Below are positions 1-10,454 of a DNA stretch of 64,000 nucleotides, piece after piece. The stretch is from contig KB906735.1 of assembly GCA_000381585.1 (NCBI GenBank), positions 146,242 to 210,241 of the forward strand, given 5' to 3'. The stretch's first letter is position 1, and every line of letters begins with the position of its first letter. The notes below the pieces were generated by a model. It saw only the letters and a program-made list of their open reading frames with translations, was not told the DNA's origin and did not search any database. The stretch comes from Acidobacteriaceae bacterium KBS 83. Its GTDB lineage: Bacteria; Acidobacteriota; Terriglobia; Terriglobales; Acidobacteriaceae. A program made the translations under genes and the position numbers.

Positions 1-380
1 CCGCCGACTATGCCAATTATGTTCGCAGCGCAATGACGAGCGTCGGGAAGGATGTTGGTCCAGTCGAGCATCTCCGGGATGCCATGGAGCCGGTGCAGCC
101 CGAACATGACGACCTCAAAATATTGCGCCACGAGGGAGAGGGCGCATACACCGTGGTGGCCGTACCGGATTACCTTGAGGAACTGTTCTTGTGCGACAAG
201 GAGTCATCGAAGCATCCTTATGATGTGTCACCGGATCCGAAGGGTACGGTCTATGGCAACTACTACGCCACACTGTTCGCCTTGCGGACACCTGGCGAGC
301 ATCCGGCGGCGCTCACGCTGCTGTGGGCCAAGGAGGGCCAGAAGTGGCAGATCGTCGCGTATGAGGTCCTGGCGCCGTGA
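1..380 (+). CDS. Hypothetical protein, 5' end cut by window
   Basis: An open frame enters from the left edge in the phase beginning at base 3 and stops at 380, giving 125 visible residues. The first internal ATG is at 33, but the frame is open before it, so the true start is most likely outside the window. The C-terminal part (…LTLLWAKEGQKWQIVAYEV) has the strand pattern seen at the end of small NTF2-like folds. That resemblance is weak and I do not assign a family. No signal peptide or membrane segment is visible in the fragment. It converges with the minus-strand gene ending at 453. Confidence 0.55.
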   Translation, partial: ADYANYVRSAMTSVGKDVGPVEHLRDAMEPVQPEHDDLKILRHEGEGAYTVVAVPDYLEELFLCDKESSKHPYDVSPDPKGTVYGNYYATLFALRTPGEHPAALTLLWAKEGQKWQIVAYEVLAP

Positions 381-452
381 GAAGGTAATTCGCGAGCGCG
401 TAATGATCTCAAAACTCCGGCGTCCCAAAACGATGCCACCGAGAGATAATCA

Positions 453-1175
453 TCACTGCTTCTGATAATTCGAATTTTGCTCGTTTATCGTCAACTCCTT
501 GCTGACACCGTCAATGGTTGTTGTGGCTACGTGGTTGGTCCCATCCGCGAGCTGCGCGAACTGCGCCGAGATGGTGACGGCGTCCTTGGGATCACTCAGG
601 TACGAGTTCACCTGCACGCTCGCCGGTGAATGGGTCTGCTCGTTAATCGTCATGGTCATCGAGTCACCCGGCTTCACGTAATTCTTGATCACCAAGCTCA
701 CAGTGCCCGCGCCGGGTTGCAACGAGATATTGCCAGCCTGCTTGGCCTGCGTCAGGGCGTCGGGATTAGGCGTGGTGTACTGCTTGGCCAGCGCGCCGAT
801 GGACTGGCCGTACTCTTTGTACTCCTCGGTCTTCTTCTCGATGACGTGTTCTTTGAGGCGGCCTTCGCGTCCGCCGCCGGAACTCGCCTTCTGGTCGTTG
901 GCGAGGGTCTTCTGCTGCTTGCCATTGACCATCTGGACCTGGTAGGTCTTCGTGTCTTTCACGTCGCCCTTGATGGCAATGGTTTCCGTTTCCGTCCAGG
1001 TATACTGGGCGAGCTTCTGCTTGTTAGCTGCCTGCGCCTCCTTGATGGCCATTACCTTCTGCTCCATCTGTTGGCTCTGTGCCGCCACAGGCGCGGTTGC
1101 GAATAGCCCTGCCGGGATGGCCACTGCCAAAGCAAGCGACGTACGTCTCAATCCAAAATTTAATCGTTGAATCAT
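453..1175 (-). CDS. Exported hypothetical protein
   Basis: A 240-residue protein with a clear Sec signal peptide: positively charged start, a hydrophobic stretch at about residues 12-26 and a cleavage-like APVAAQS. The mature part is hydrophilic, rich in K/Q/T/E, and predicted beta/alpha without membrane segments. I do not recognise a domain. I chose the ATG at 1175 because AGAGGA lies five bases upstream; an in-frame TTG at 1190 would add five residues but has no better ribosome site. It lies downstream of another exported unknown (1446-2183, same strand) after a 270-bp gap, so the two need not share a transcript. Periplasmic or outer-membrane-associated location is inferred from the signal only. 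Confidence 0.75.
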   Translation of the reverse strand: MIQRLNFGLRRTSLALAVAIPAGLFATAPVAAQSQQMEQKVMAIKEAQAANKQKLAQYTWTETETIAIKGDVKDTKTYQVQMVNGKQQKTLANDQKASSGGGREGRLKEHVIEKKTEEYKEYGQSIGALAKQYTTPNPDALTQAKQAGNISLQPGAGTVSLVIKNYVKPGDSMTMTINEQTHSPASVQVNSYLSDPKDAVTISAQFAQLADGTNHVATTTIDGVSKELTINEQNSNYQKQ

Positions 1176-1445
1176 ATTGTCCTCTCGCAAATCGATTTGT
1201 CACGCCGACATATTCTGAGTGATCGGTCATACCCATGAAGTCCATAGGCGTGTCAATGTTGATGTCGTAGCCAAGCGGATGCTTGATGGTTTGTCCCTGA
1301 GCATACTTGAGGGTATCGTCTGGTCCCGTGATGCATTTGCGACTAGCATTGGCACTATCGTGTTCGACTAGATATTCAATGTGTACGACAAGACTGGACT
1401 CGCCTTTTCCAGCTACAAACCTTGAGACAAATGAGAGCTAGTGGA

Positions 1446-2183
1446 TCAATCCTTGTGCCTGCTGAGCTTTTTCTTTATGTCAGGCGCAAATTCACCAATA
1501 CTGTTGATAACAACTCCGACCCAGGCTTGCGTGATTACGCTCTGATATCCCTTAACCGTGATTGTTGGATTATTTGGATTCCAAGTTGCACCGATTGCTC
1601 CCGCTCCGAAAGCTGCCGCAAAGGGCATGATATTTGGTCTGATTGATTGTTCACTGTGGTCATAGGTTATGAAGTTTCTGACAAACGCGTGCCGAAAGCG
1701 TGGCCACGCTCCTTCGCACCGGCAACGGTCGTAGCGCGGTTCCCATCCAACGATCCCTAGACCCAGCGAAGTGAATGAGTTTTGAATGACATTCGTCGCC
1801 TGATTGGAACCGACGCGTTTTGCGAAACCAGGGAATCCATCCCCCCACTCCGACGGTGTATTTTTCGCTTGATCATGTATCGCAAAAAATCCGGTCTTGA
1901 TATAAATGCCAGGTGTCGTATATGTCTGGCGAATATACAGCTTGAAACGTTGCTGACCATTCAGCGCAACCAGAGGGGCGTTCTTCGGAATGTATGCCCC
2001 ATACAGCCAGTTAACCGGAAGTTGGGTATTTACGGACGGCTGCGGTTGCTCCTTTGTTAGAGTTTTTTCTTGCGCAAATGAAGTTGTAGCAAGAAGCGCC
2101 ACCAAAACTCTGATCACTGATCTTCGAACAGTCGCGATCGTTTCCGGACTCAAAACCTGCCCAGGTAAGCATCGAGTTCGCAT
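1446..2183 (-). CDS. Exported hypothetical protein
   Basis: A 245-residue protein whose N-terminus has a charged region followed by a hydrophobic segment ending in TSFAQ (about residues 22-37), a probable signal peptide with a long n-region. The mature part carries the glycine/alanine-rich segment AAAFGAGAIGATW, which may be membrane-seeking, near residue 200. No family is recognised. The ATG at 2183 lies inside a small upstream frame (2150-2257, -) that overlaps it by 34 bases, so translation may be coupled or the real start may differ. A 20-bp palindrome lies 185 bp upstream. Function unknown. Confidence 0.6.
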   Translation of the reverse strand: MRTRCLPGQVLSPETIATVRRSVIRVLVALLATTSFAQEKTLTKEQPQPSVNTQLPVNWLYGAYIPKNAPLVALNGQQRFKLYIRQTYTTPGIYIKTGFFAIHDQAKNTPSEWGDGFPGFAKRVGSNQATNVIQNSFTSLGLGIVGWEPRYDRCRCEGAWPRFRHAFVRNFITYDHSEQSIRPNIMPFAAAFGAGAIGATWNPNNPTITVKGYQSVITQAWVGVVINSIGEFAPDIKKKLSRHKD

Positions 2184-2257
2184 TCAGTGATCCTGCTCTC
2201 TCCACGCGTCGTGATAGCAATTCTTGGCTCAACCTCGAGTAGTGAATCCTTGTTCAT
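2150..2257 (-). CDS. Possible small upstream ORF (35 aa)
   Basis: A short frame begins ATG AAC AAG with GGGGGAG six to seven bases upstream, a very good ribosome site for this window. It ends in a TGA that overlaps the start of the 245-residue exported protein by 34 bases in another phase. It could be a leader that couples translation to the downstream gene, the start of an ancestral longer protein after a frameshift, or chance. The peptide is charged, with no hydrophobic stretch. The ribosome site is the main support. Confidence 0.3.
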   Translation of the reverse strand: MNKDSLLEVEPRIAITTRGESRITECELDAYLGRF

Positions 2258-2737
2258 TTCAGACTCCCCCGACCGCTTGGCGGCACCGGGCATGAGCGAA
2301 TCTGCTGCCCCGAAATCGGTCGCGCCGCTTTCTACCCTCTCGTATATTCCGTTGGTCAAATTTCTGCCACTGGCAAATTTGCCAGTGTGAAGAAGGTCTG
2401 GACGCCCCGAGTTCAATCCCGAGCTGTATCAGTGTCGGCGAAGGAACTTTATTGATGCCTCCCAAATGCGATTCGCACGATGTATGGAATCTCAGCATGT
2501 TGCGCGAGGGGGACGTAGACGGCGTTGGAAATCGATCGCGGGAGACCGCTGCCAAAAGTAAAACAGGCGAATGTGGCACGAACGGGAGGATCGCTAACCG
2601 TGCAGTCTCAGGCTGCGGTCGTAGAAAAGGCAGGTTCCTTGGATTGCTCCTTGATGTAGGCAGGGACGTCCAGGTTGGCGGGGACGCGACGGATCGGAAA
2701 TGGCTGCCAGGACAGTCGCGTTGTTTGAATTGTTACC
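2258..2737. other. Intergenic region, no convincing gene
   Basis: This 480-bp stretch between the exported-protein gene and the small membrane protein holds short open frames on both strands, none with a credible start site or recognisable protein. The one clear feature is the 20-bp palindrome at 2368-2387, described separately. Confidence 0.5.
2368..2387. promoter_or_regulatory. Operator-like palindrome, site A (CTGGC-N6-GCCAG)
   Basis: The sequence CACTGGCAAATTTGCCAGTG is a perfect 20-bp palindrome with the core CTGGC-AAATTT-GCCAG. It lies upstream, in the minus direction, of the small ORF (2257) and the exported protein (2183). The same core with the same six-base spacer recurs at 6134 and 8547, with a one-arm-degraded copy at 8420. 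Spacing and symmetry suit a dimeric regulator. No T-run follows, so a terminator is unlikely. Confidence 0.55.
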
Positions 2738-3130
2738 TTATCGTGGCCTCGCAGCCCTGACCGCTGAAAATTTCGCGTAAGCTCGGCGCGCTAGAAGAAG
2801 CGCTAGCAGCGCGTGAAGAGCGCACACCGGCCACAGCAAATAGCTAACGAAGTCCCCGCCCGCTCTGAGATAGCCAAGATAAATAGCTGCCAGAAAGTTG
2901 TAGATAAACAATGCCCGAGTAGTCTGCGCGGTGGCATCGTCCATGCTCGGCCAACACGCCAACCCCAGAGCGAGTAGCGCCGCGCCGGCCACCCGGCTTA
3001 CAGCGATGCCGCCGCCAAGGAGATCGGTGCCTAAGAGTATGCGAGCGACAAGTTCAGGATCAATGATCAAGGCGAGTCCGGTGGCCGCCTCAATCGTTGA
3101 GGACACCATCACTAATGCTTTTGTTGTCAT
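2738..3130 (-). CDS. Small integral membrane protein (4 TM)
   Basis: A 130-residue protein with four hydrophobic segments, roughly residues 5-25, 40-60, 72-92 and 98-118, short loops and a basic C-terminus. This predicts an inner-membrane protein. I do not recognise a specific family. The ATG at 3130 is preferred to an in-frame GTG at 3160, since the longer form only adds a polar lead before the first helix. It lies 100 bp downstream of the arylsulfatase on the same strand, with a hairpin between them, so co-transcription is possible but not assured. Confidence 0.65.
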   Translation of the reverse strand: MTTKALVMVSSTIEAATGLALIIDPELVARILLGTDLLGGGIAVSRVAGAALLALGLACWPSMDDATAQTTRALFIYNFLAAIYLGYLRAGGDFVSYLLWPVCALHALLALLLARRAYAKFSAVRAARPR

Positions 3131-3157
3131 CGTCGCTTGCCCCAATCGCTGAAATGG

Positions 3158-3186
3158 CACTGCCAGGGCCCCTAGGGCTGGCAGTG
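3158..3186. repeat. Inverted repeat between sulfatase and membrane protein
   Basis: Nine-base arms CACTGCCAG and CTGGCAGTG are separated by an 11-base GC-rich loop. On the minus strand this follows the sulfatase stop (3230) and precedes the next start (3130). It could act as a weak terminator or RNA processing hairpin, but no T-run follows. The arms share the CTGGC/GCCAG word of the operator-like sites but in the opposite arrangement and with different spacing. Confidence 0.4.
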
Positions 3187-3229
3187 TGCTTCGTTTCGAT
3201 TCGCGGTGGTGCTATTTTCGTCTGCCCAC

Positions 3230-5896
<2,667 letters not shown>

Positions 5897-6393
5897 GCTT
5901 TTCCCTCCGCTGATGTTGTGTCGTCTGGAGATTCCCTTTACGTACCCACTTCCGTCATCCGAAATTCTTTGATCTTGTATCTTTTCGCCAAATGCGACTC
6001 GCCTGTCTCGAAGGTGCGGGTTCCCAGTCAGTACAGAGAACTAAGCCGTCCGCCGCCGCTGCGATTTCTAACTCGTGCACCTGATAGAAATAGTGTGCCT
6101 ACGAGTTGAGCCCGATTTAGAGGGGTCCGGGAACTGGCAGTTTTGCCAGATGCAGCAGAAAGGATGACGACATTCTCAAACGCGGAACTAGTGCAGGCGA
6201 TCACGCATAAGCCATTCTCCATACAGAGAACATTCCAGTCATCGAGGTATGGCGTGGTGTAAGTTCTTAAACTGACCTGTCGTTCCTGAAAGCCTCGTGT
6301 ATCTGCCATTCGCGATCCACGCTGCTTCAGGGTCAGCAAGTGCACGTCTTCATGCCATGGCCGATGCCCACTGGGCGAAATTTAGCCTTTCAT
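5897..6393. other. Upstream region of the sulfatase gene
   Basis: About 500 bp between the sulfatase start and the DUF4239 gene's stop. The frames present have no plausible product. It holds CTGGC-N6-GCCAG site B at 6134, about 238 bp upstream of the sulfatase ATG, and presumably the sulfatase promoter, which I could not place. Confidence 0.5.
6134..6149. promoter_or_regulatory. Operator-like inverted repeat, site B
   Basis: CTGGCAGTTTTGCCAG has the same arms and six-base spacer as site A. It lies in the intergenic region upstream of the arylsulfatase gene. The shared spacing across separate intergenic regions is the argument for a common regulator. Confidence 0.5.
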
Positions 6394-7149
6394 CTACTGC
6401 CCGAGATGCGTCAGGGCCACGCGCAGGGGAGTGTCAGATGTGCGAATCAAGCGAGAATTGACCTGGTACATTTCGAGGATCAGGAAAATTGCACCACAAA
6501 CCGCTAGCGCAGATATCATCTGGCTGACTACGATCGCTCGATTGGGACGAACAAAGAGTCCATAGCTGGTAAAAAGCAACATAAGCCAGAAGATCAGCAT
6601 TGCCAGCAGCGGCATGGGAACAGAAGAACTCCTCTGCTCGACTATTAACCAGTGTGTCTGGCCTAATTTAGTCATTAAACCTAGCGCTTGCGTTTGAAGC
6701 GAGCGCTGACGATCGTTCTGAGGAGAGAGAGCCTGAATTTTGTCGAAAACGGGCTCACCGCTTGCAAAGAACGTTCCAAAGAGCGGTTCGTCCCGATTGC
6801 TCTTCCGCTGAGAGCGATCCACCTCACTGACAATGGAACCACGCAGCAGGTCGCGTGCATCCTTCGCTTCCGGTCCGTAGTGGGCGAGAATCCGATCCAG
6901 AAGGATCGCGGTGGCCGCAATCTCTGTCATTTCGGAGTTCTGGGTATCGTAGAAGTTCTTGGCGGATCCAATGAGCAGTCCAAGCACCAGCGCCACGGTA
7001 GTTCCGACCAGCCCCGTTCCGAGTCCCACGACTTCTTTTGTGTCGGCGCTTCGATACTTTTCAGACAAGAGTGAGTGGCCTCTGGCGCCGAGCAGCACCC
7101 CGACCGCAACGCAGCCAAAGGCGATCAAGCTGAGAGTGATGGGCGTCAT
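6394..7149 (-). CDS. DUF4239 (bestrophin-like) membrane protein
   Basis: A 251-residue protein with hydrophobic helices near residues 5-21 and 45-62, a long soluble central part with the charged segment EVDRSQRKSNRDE, and two further helices near 180-200 and 208-228. This two-plus-two layout with a central cytoplasmic domain, and motifs such as LGTGLVGTTVALVLGLL, fit the DUF4239 family, which is distantly related to bestrophin channels. The physiological role of the family is not established. It stands alone between the sulfatase region and the OmpA-like gene. The start is an ATG at 7149. Confidence 0.75.
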   Translation of the reverse strand: MTPITLSLIAFGCVAVGVLLGARGHSLLSEKYRSADTKEVVGLGTGLVGTTVALVLGLLIGSAKNFYDTQNSEMTEIAATAILLDRILAHYGPEAKDARDLLRGSIVSEVDRSQRKSNRDEPLFGTFFASGEPVFDKIQALSPQNDRQRSLQTQALGLMTKLGQTHWLIVEQRSSSVPMPLLAMLIFWLMLLFTSYGLFVRPNRAIVVSQMISALAVCGAIFLILEMYQVNSRLIRTSDTPLRVALTHLGQ

Positions 7150-7337
7150 GGTCTGCTATTTGTAAGGGCTATCAGTTAAGTGATTGCATCGCGTTCAATC
7201 GTGGGTCGCCGTTCCGAATACCAATCTTTCATCCCTGACTTGTAGTGGCTCAGCGGTGCAGGCGACTCGATTATGTGGGTAGGCAGCGGTGGCGATTCTG
7301 GGAGCCCGGCAAACCAGCGCTACCTAACTCCGATGCT

Positions 7338-8222
7338 TTAGGATCCTGCTATAGCCTTGTTTACAAGAATTTTCACCACTACCCGACGGTTCTGGGCTTG
7401 CCCCTCGGCGGTTGTATCGGAAGCCACCTGGTCACTGGTTCCCATAGCAGCGGGGGCAAGGATATTCGTCAGCGGAACCTTTCCATCCTGCTCCAGATAC
7501 GCGAGCACGCTATCCGCACGCTCCATGCTCAACTTCTGATTCAACGCCGCGGAACCGGTTGAGGAAGCGAACCCTTGCACCTGGATCATGAAGCCATTGA
7601 TCTGCTTGGCCTGTTGAGCCAGCGCCAGCAACTGCTGCTTGTACTTCGATTCCACGACCGTGCTGCCGTTTCCAAAGTAGACCGGAACGGTCCCTTTCAC
7701 ATCGTATTCGTCCAGTTCAGAGAAGCGTTTGTTCGTCTGCACGATGTCCTGCTTATTGGTGGCGGCTTGCTGCGCATTTGCAGCTATACCCTGCTCGTTC
7801 TGAGCGATTCCCTTCTGCGCAGCAGCCAGTTCCTGATCGGTCGGACTCAAGCCTGCCTGAATCTCCTGAGCTGTTTTCAAGTCGCTACCTTTGAACTCGA
7901 CAGTGTTGGCCACCAGGCGATGTTGCGAGTCGTAGGATCCCTTGACACGGACCGGAAGGCCCGGCACCAGAGCGGTGATGCCCAACTCCTTCTTCCTCAT
8001 CCCCAATTTGCCCTCGACTTCTTTCGCTTGTGTATCGTCGTTGAGGACGACCACCAGTTTCGGCGCGTCCGCGGTTTTGAGCACCATGTTTGTTCCACTG
8101 CGCGCGATGATGATCCCTTGGACAGTTGTGTCCTGAGCGGCAGCGCCGGCGCAAGTAAGCGCGGTTATTGCCAGCAACCCGACAAGACTGAAGATCGTTC
8201 TTCCAGGCCGATGGATGTTCAT
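7338..8222 (-). CDS. OmpA-family protein with DUF5666-like N-terminal domain
   Basis: A 294-residue exported protein. Residues 1-29 form a signal peptide ending GAAAQD. Residues ~30-120 form a small beta domain (TVQGIIIARSGTNMVLKT…, RVKGSYDS) of the DUF5666 kind. Residues ~130-180 are Q/A-rich and probably coiled-coil. The last ~110 residues are an OmpA-like peptidoglycan-binding domain with VYFGNGSTVV, QVQGFASSTGS, LSMERADSVLAYL and NRRVVVKI. The start is the ATG at 8222, preceded by GGTGAG; a longer upstream frame to 8327 lacks a site and would bury the signal peptide. Predicted role: periplasmic or outer-membrane anchoring to peptidoglycan. Two CTGGC-N6-GCCAG-type sites lie 200-340 bp upstream. 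Confidence 0.85.
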   Translation of the reverse strand: MNIHRPGRTIFSLVGLLAITALTCAGAAAQDTTVQGIIIARSGTNMVLKTADAPKLVVVLNDDTQAKEVEGKLGMRKKELGITALVPGLPVRVKGSYDSQHRLVANTVEFKGSDLKTAQEIQAGLSPTDQELAAAQKGIAQNEQGIAANAQQAATNKQDIVQTNKRFSELDEYDVKGTVPVYFGNGSTVVESKYKQQLLALAQQAKQINGFMIQVQGFASSTGSAALNQKLSMERADSVLAYLEQDGKVPLTNILAPAAMGTSDQVASDTTAEGQAQNRRVVVKILVNKAIAGS

Positions 8223-8419
8223 AGCTTTCTCACCTTCTTGCGCTGCTACACGCATGATCATCTGCTCGATTGGGTCGAACTCTCGTGCCGGCATAACGCT
8301 AAGCGTGCCACACCTGAGATGACGCACTCAGCCGCCACAGGGAGCTTGCAGGGCGCGACTCTCCCCGCATTCAGTCCCCACATACAAAATGATGATTGAG
8401 GAGCGCTACGGTTCTGGCT

Positions 8420-8436
8420 ACTGGCAAAACTAGCAG
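8420..8436. promoter_or_regulatory. Degenerate operator-like site C
   Basis: ACTGGCAAAACTAGCAG keeps the left arm ACTGGC and the six-base spacer, with a right arm changed from GCCAG to AGCAG. It is 200 bp upstream of the OmpA-like ATG. Read on the minus strand, the bases after the intact arm (GCCAGTAGCCAGAAC) resemble those after site A (GCCAGTGGCAGAAA), hinting that the element is longer than the core. Confidence 0.35.
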
Positions 8437-8546
8437 GAAGTATCCAAACCTCTCTACCCACCTGTCGCAAGTTACCGGGCCGTGTTAACGCCAACAGACC
8501 CGGGCCCACGTCCCCTGAACAATTACGTACAACGGGTGACCAGGCG

Positions 8547-8562
8547 CTGGCGGCTTAGCCAG
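8547..8562. promoter_or_regulatory. Operator-like inverted repeat, site D
   Basis: CTGGCGGCTTAGCCAG has intact five-base arms and a six-base spacer, as in sites A and B. It is the more distal of two sites upstream of the OmpA-like gene. Confidence 0.4.
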
Positions 8563-8830
8563 TTAGTTTCGGGCGTCGCGCCCTTATATAGGCCTTGACG
8601 AGATGCTGTGCAAACAACCAATGGAGGATGCGCTCGCGAAGAATGTTCAACACGGACGCATTCTATTCCGGAGTCGAATCGGATCAGTGGCCCTTACCTA
8701 GACTGGAAAAACTGTGGGGGATTGTGTGGGGACACCGCGGGGTAATCCAGAGCACGCCAGCCAAAGCGGGAGCGCGAGTGTAGGCGTAAACACTCAACGT
8801 ATGGCACATCATGGGAAAAGGTGGTAAATC

Positions 8831-8897
8831 GGAGCATGCCGACACCATTCGACTCTTAATCGGCAGGTTGTAGGTTCGATTCCTACCGCGTTCACCA
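8831..8897 (+). pseudogene. tRNA-Lys(CTT) remnant, 3' half intact
   Basis: The 3' half of a tRNA-Lys is clear: anticodon loop CTCTTAA (8853-8859, anticodon CTT at 8855-8857), anticodon-stem strand TCGGC, T-arm GTAGG-TTCGATT-CCTAC (8870-8886), a seven-base acceptor strand CGCGTTC and encoded ACCA ending at 8897. The 5' half is not a tRNA: no pairing acceptor strand GAACGCG, no GCTC D-stem. GCCGA, the expected 5' anticodon stem, is present at 8838-8842 but is separated from the loop by ten extra bases between two copies of CGAC. I read this as a decayed gene or as the tRNA-end left at an integration site. A functional tRNA from it seems unlikely. Confidence 0.6.
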
Positions 8898-9419
8898 TTC
8901 ACAATTACTGAGTTAAGGGAGGCGGTGAGCTTGTCGCGCGTCTGTACTGGGTCCAGTTTTGCTGTAGAAACGTGGTCGCGGGTCGCGCCGTCATGTCAAC
9001 CGCAGACGCGTCCTCAAGAGAGTTCATCTCGAAGATCTTCGCCGCGGCAGTACTTTTGAAGCCGAACACAAGCGGAATTGCCCAGGAAACTCGACGCTTA
9101 AAAAGCGTCTAATTTGTCGTGCGTTTCGACGGAGATGAGCGACTCGCCGACCAAGAACGCGGTGTGCTTACGTATACATAATCGATCACGCTTGGCGTCC
9201 GCCTGGAGTGCGGCACGATGTCTATTGGCTCGCCCGCGCGTAGGTCATGCAGGGATGGATGAGTGTGATACTCGCCAGTCAGATCAGAAAAAAGCATTAA
9301 TTCATCTCAGCCACGCTTTCCGTCGATCATGTAGCGTTGAGGCAAACACGCATTGGGAGATCACGTCGGGCGTGTCCCGGTTCCGATCCTGCCGCGTCGA
9401 TCAATTTGAAGGAATCCTG
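8898..9419. other. Intergenic region between tRNA remnant and SRAP gene
   Basis: About 520 bp with no convincing gene. An open frame runs from 9114 into the SRAP gene in phase, but its residues before the MCGRY start match nothing expected for the family. No repeat, integrase fragment or clear promoter was seen. Confidence 0.45.
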
Positions 9420-10158
9420 ATGTGTGGCCGATATGTTCGCCGTTCCGACAAGCAAAGGATTGCCGAGCTCTTCGCCGTTCACGGACCTGTAATTCCAGAT
9501 TTTGGTCCGTCGTGGAATGTCGCACCGCAATCTTTCCAGCCGGTCGTAAGACTGAATCGTGACACAGGAGAGCGTGAAATTGTCCTCATGAGATGGGGGC
9601 TTATTCCATTCTGGGCAAAGGATCCAAAAATTGGCCTTCGCACGATCAATGCAAAAGCAGAGACAATCGCAACGGCGCCTGCCTTCCGCGAAGCTATTCG
9701 GCCTAGGCGATGCCTGGTGCCTGCGGATGCGTTTTATGAGTGGCAGCGAATCAGTGAAAAGGTGAAGGCAGCCATTCGCAATTGCTTTGAAATACGATCA
9801 GCCCTATGCATTCGCAGGTCTCTGGGAGAGGTGGAAGGATGCAAAGGCCGGTGCGGAGCTTCTGACGTTTACCCTGATCACCACAGACCCGAACGAACTC
9901 GTGGAGCCCACGCACGACCGCATGCCTGTGATCATTCCGCAAGAAGAATATGATCGTTGGCTCCAGCCTGGTGATCCAGACCGGCCGCCGATTCACCTAC
10001 TGCGACCGTTCGATGCCGGCAAAATGACGGCATGGAAGGTAGACACAGCGGTTGGCGATGCGAAGAACGATTCACCTGAACTGATCCTGCCCTCTTCAGC
10101 TGCGGCCGAACAGTTCCATTTACTACTCTCGCCTAACCGCAGCCCACGCAGCTATTGA
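9420..10158 (+). pseudogene. SRAP (YedK/HMCES) gene with +1 frameshift
   Basis: SOS-response-associated peptidase family, which crosslinks abasic sites in single-stranded DNA through its Cys2. The first phase gives MCGRYVR (Cys2 exposed after Met removal), WNVAPQ, RWGLIPFWAKD, RTINAKAET, CLVPADAFYEW and stops matching after KVK near 9767. The rest continues in the +1 phase: QPFAIALKYDQPYAFAGLWERWKD, then THDRMPVII with the catalytic His, ending at 10158. Removing one G from GTGAAGGCAGCC at about 9767-9768 restores V-K-Q-P-F-A exactly. All active-site residues are otherwise intact, so this is either a very recent pseudogene or a sequencing error. Homologues are about 220-250 residues, as here when repaired. 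Confidence 0.8.
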
Positions 10159-10315
10159 ATCGATGCTTGATGTCTTCCTGAGGCGGCTCGACACCATCAT
10201 CGAGGGTACGCGCCCGGTCCGGCTGCGACATCCCGTGCCGAGGTGCGCCACACACAGGGCAGGCTTCGGCCTTTAAGGTAATCTCTGCTCCACAACATGT
10301 ACAAAAAGCGGCCAC
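10133..10315 (-). CDS. Small zinc-ribbon protein
   Basis: A 60-residue protein that starts at a GTG (10315) with GGGAG about ten bases upstream. It carries the pairs CTCC and CPVC, spaced like a rubredoxin-type zinc ribbon, and a third pair CVGC at the extreme C-terminus; the middle is charged and proline-containing. Zinc binding is inferred from the CxxC pairs. Its 3' end overlaps the 3' end of the SRAP gene on the opposite strand by 26 bases. No function can be assigned beyond a likely protein- or nucleic-acid-binding role. Confidence 0.6.
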   Translation of the reverse strand: MAAFCTCCGAEITLKAEACPVCGAPRHGMSQPDRARTLDDGVEPPQEDIKHRFNSCVGCG

Positions 10316-10454
10316 GTCGTTCAGTCTCCCAAGTCGGTATGCCTCCTTGGATGAACGCAGGAATTGTAAAGATTCGAGCTAGCCCTGGACTTTGAGCAGT
10401 GGTTCAGAGTTTATCGGTGCAAGCAGGTTCAAGTGCGGAAACCCTCCCCCGCTC

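Larger units (their letters stand above)
8223..8830. other. Upstream region of OmpA-like gene, no gene seen
   Basis: No credible coding frame. It contains repeat sites C and D, a GGGCG-tcg-CGCCC hairpin at 8571-8583, and a G-rich stretch near 8713-8733 with two close copies of TGTGGGG before the tRNA remnant. Confidence 0.45.

Noticed and set aside
2368-2387. Reading the CTGGC…GCCAG sites as sigma-54 -24/-12 promoters
   Set aside because: The GG to GC distance is seven bases rather than the required ten, and the sites are symmetric.
2452-2760. 102-codon plus-strand frame
   Set aside because: No ribosome site, no homology by eye, and it runs into the 3' end of the opposite-strand membrane-protein gene.
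6028-6345. 105-codon minus-strand frame upstream of the sulfatase
   Set aside because: GTG start without a ribosome site, no signal or domain, and it contains repeat site B, so a regulatory region is more likely.
8838-8859. Group I intron in the tRNA anticodon
   Set aside because: The extra sequence is only ten bases and lies 5' of the anticodon loop, far too short for an intron.
8684-8902. 72-codon minus-strand frame over the tRNA remnant
   Set aside because: Its RNRTYNLPIKSR string is the familiar artefact of translating the antisense of a tRNA-Lys gene.
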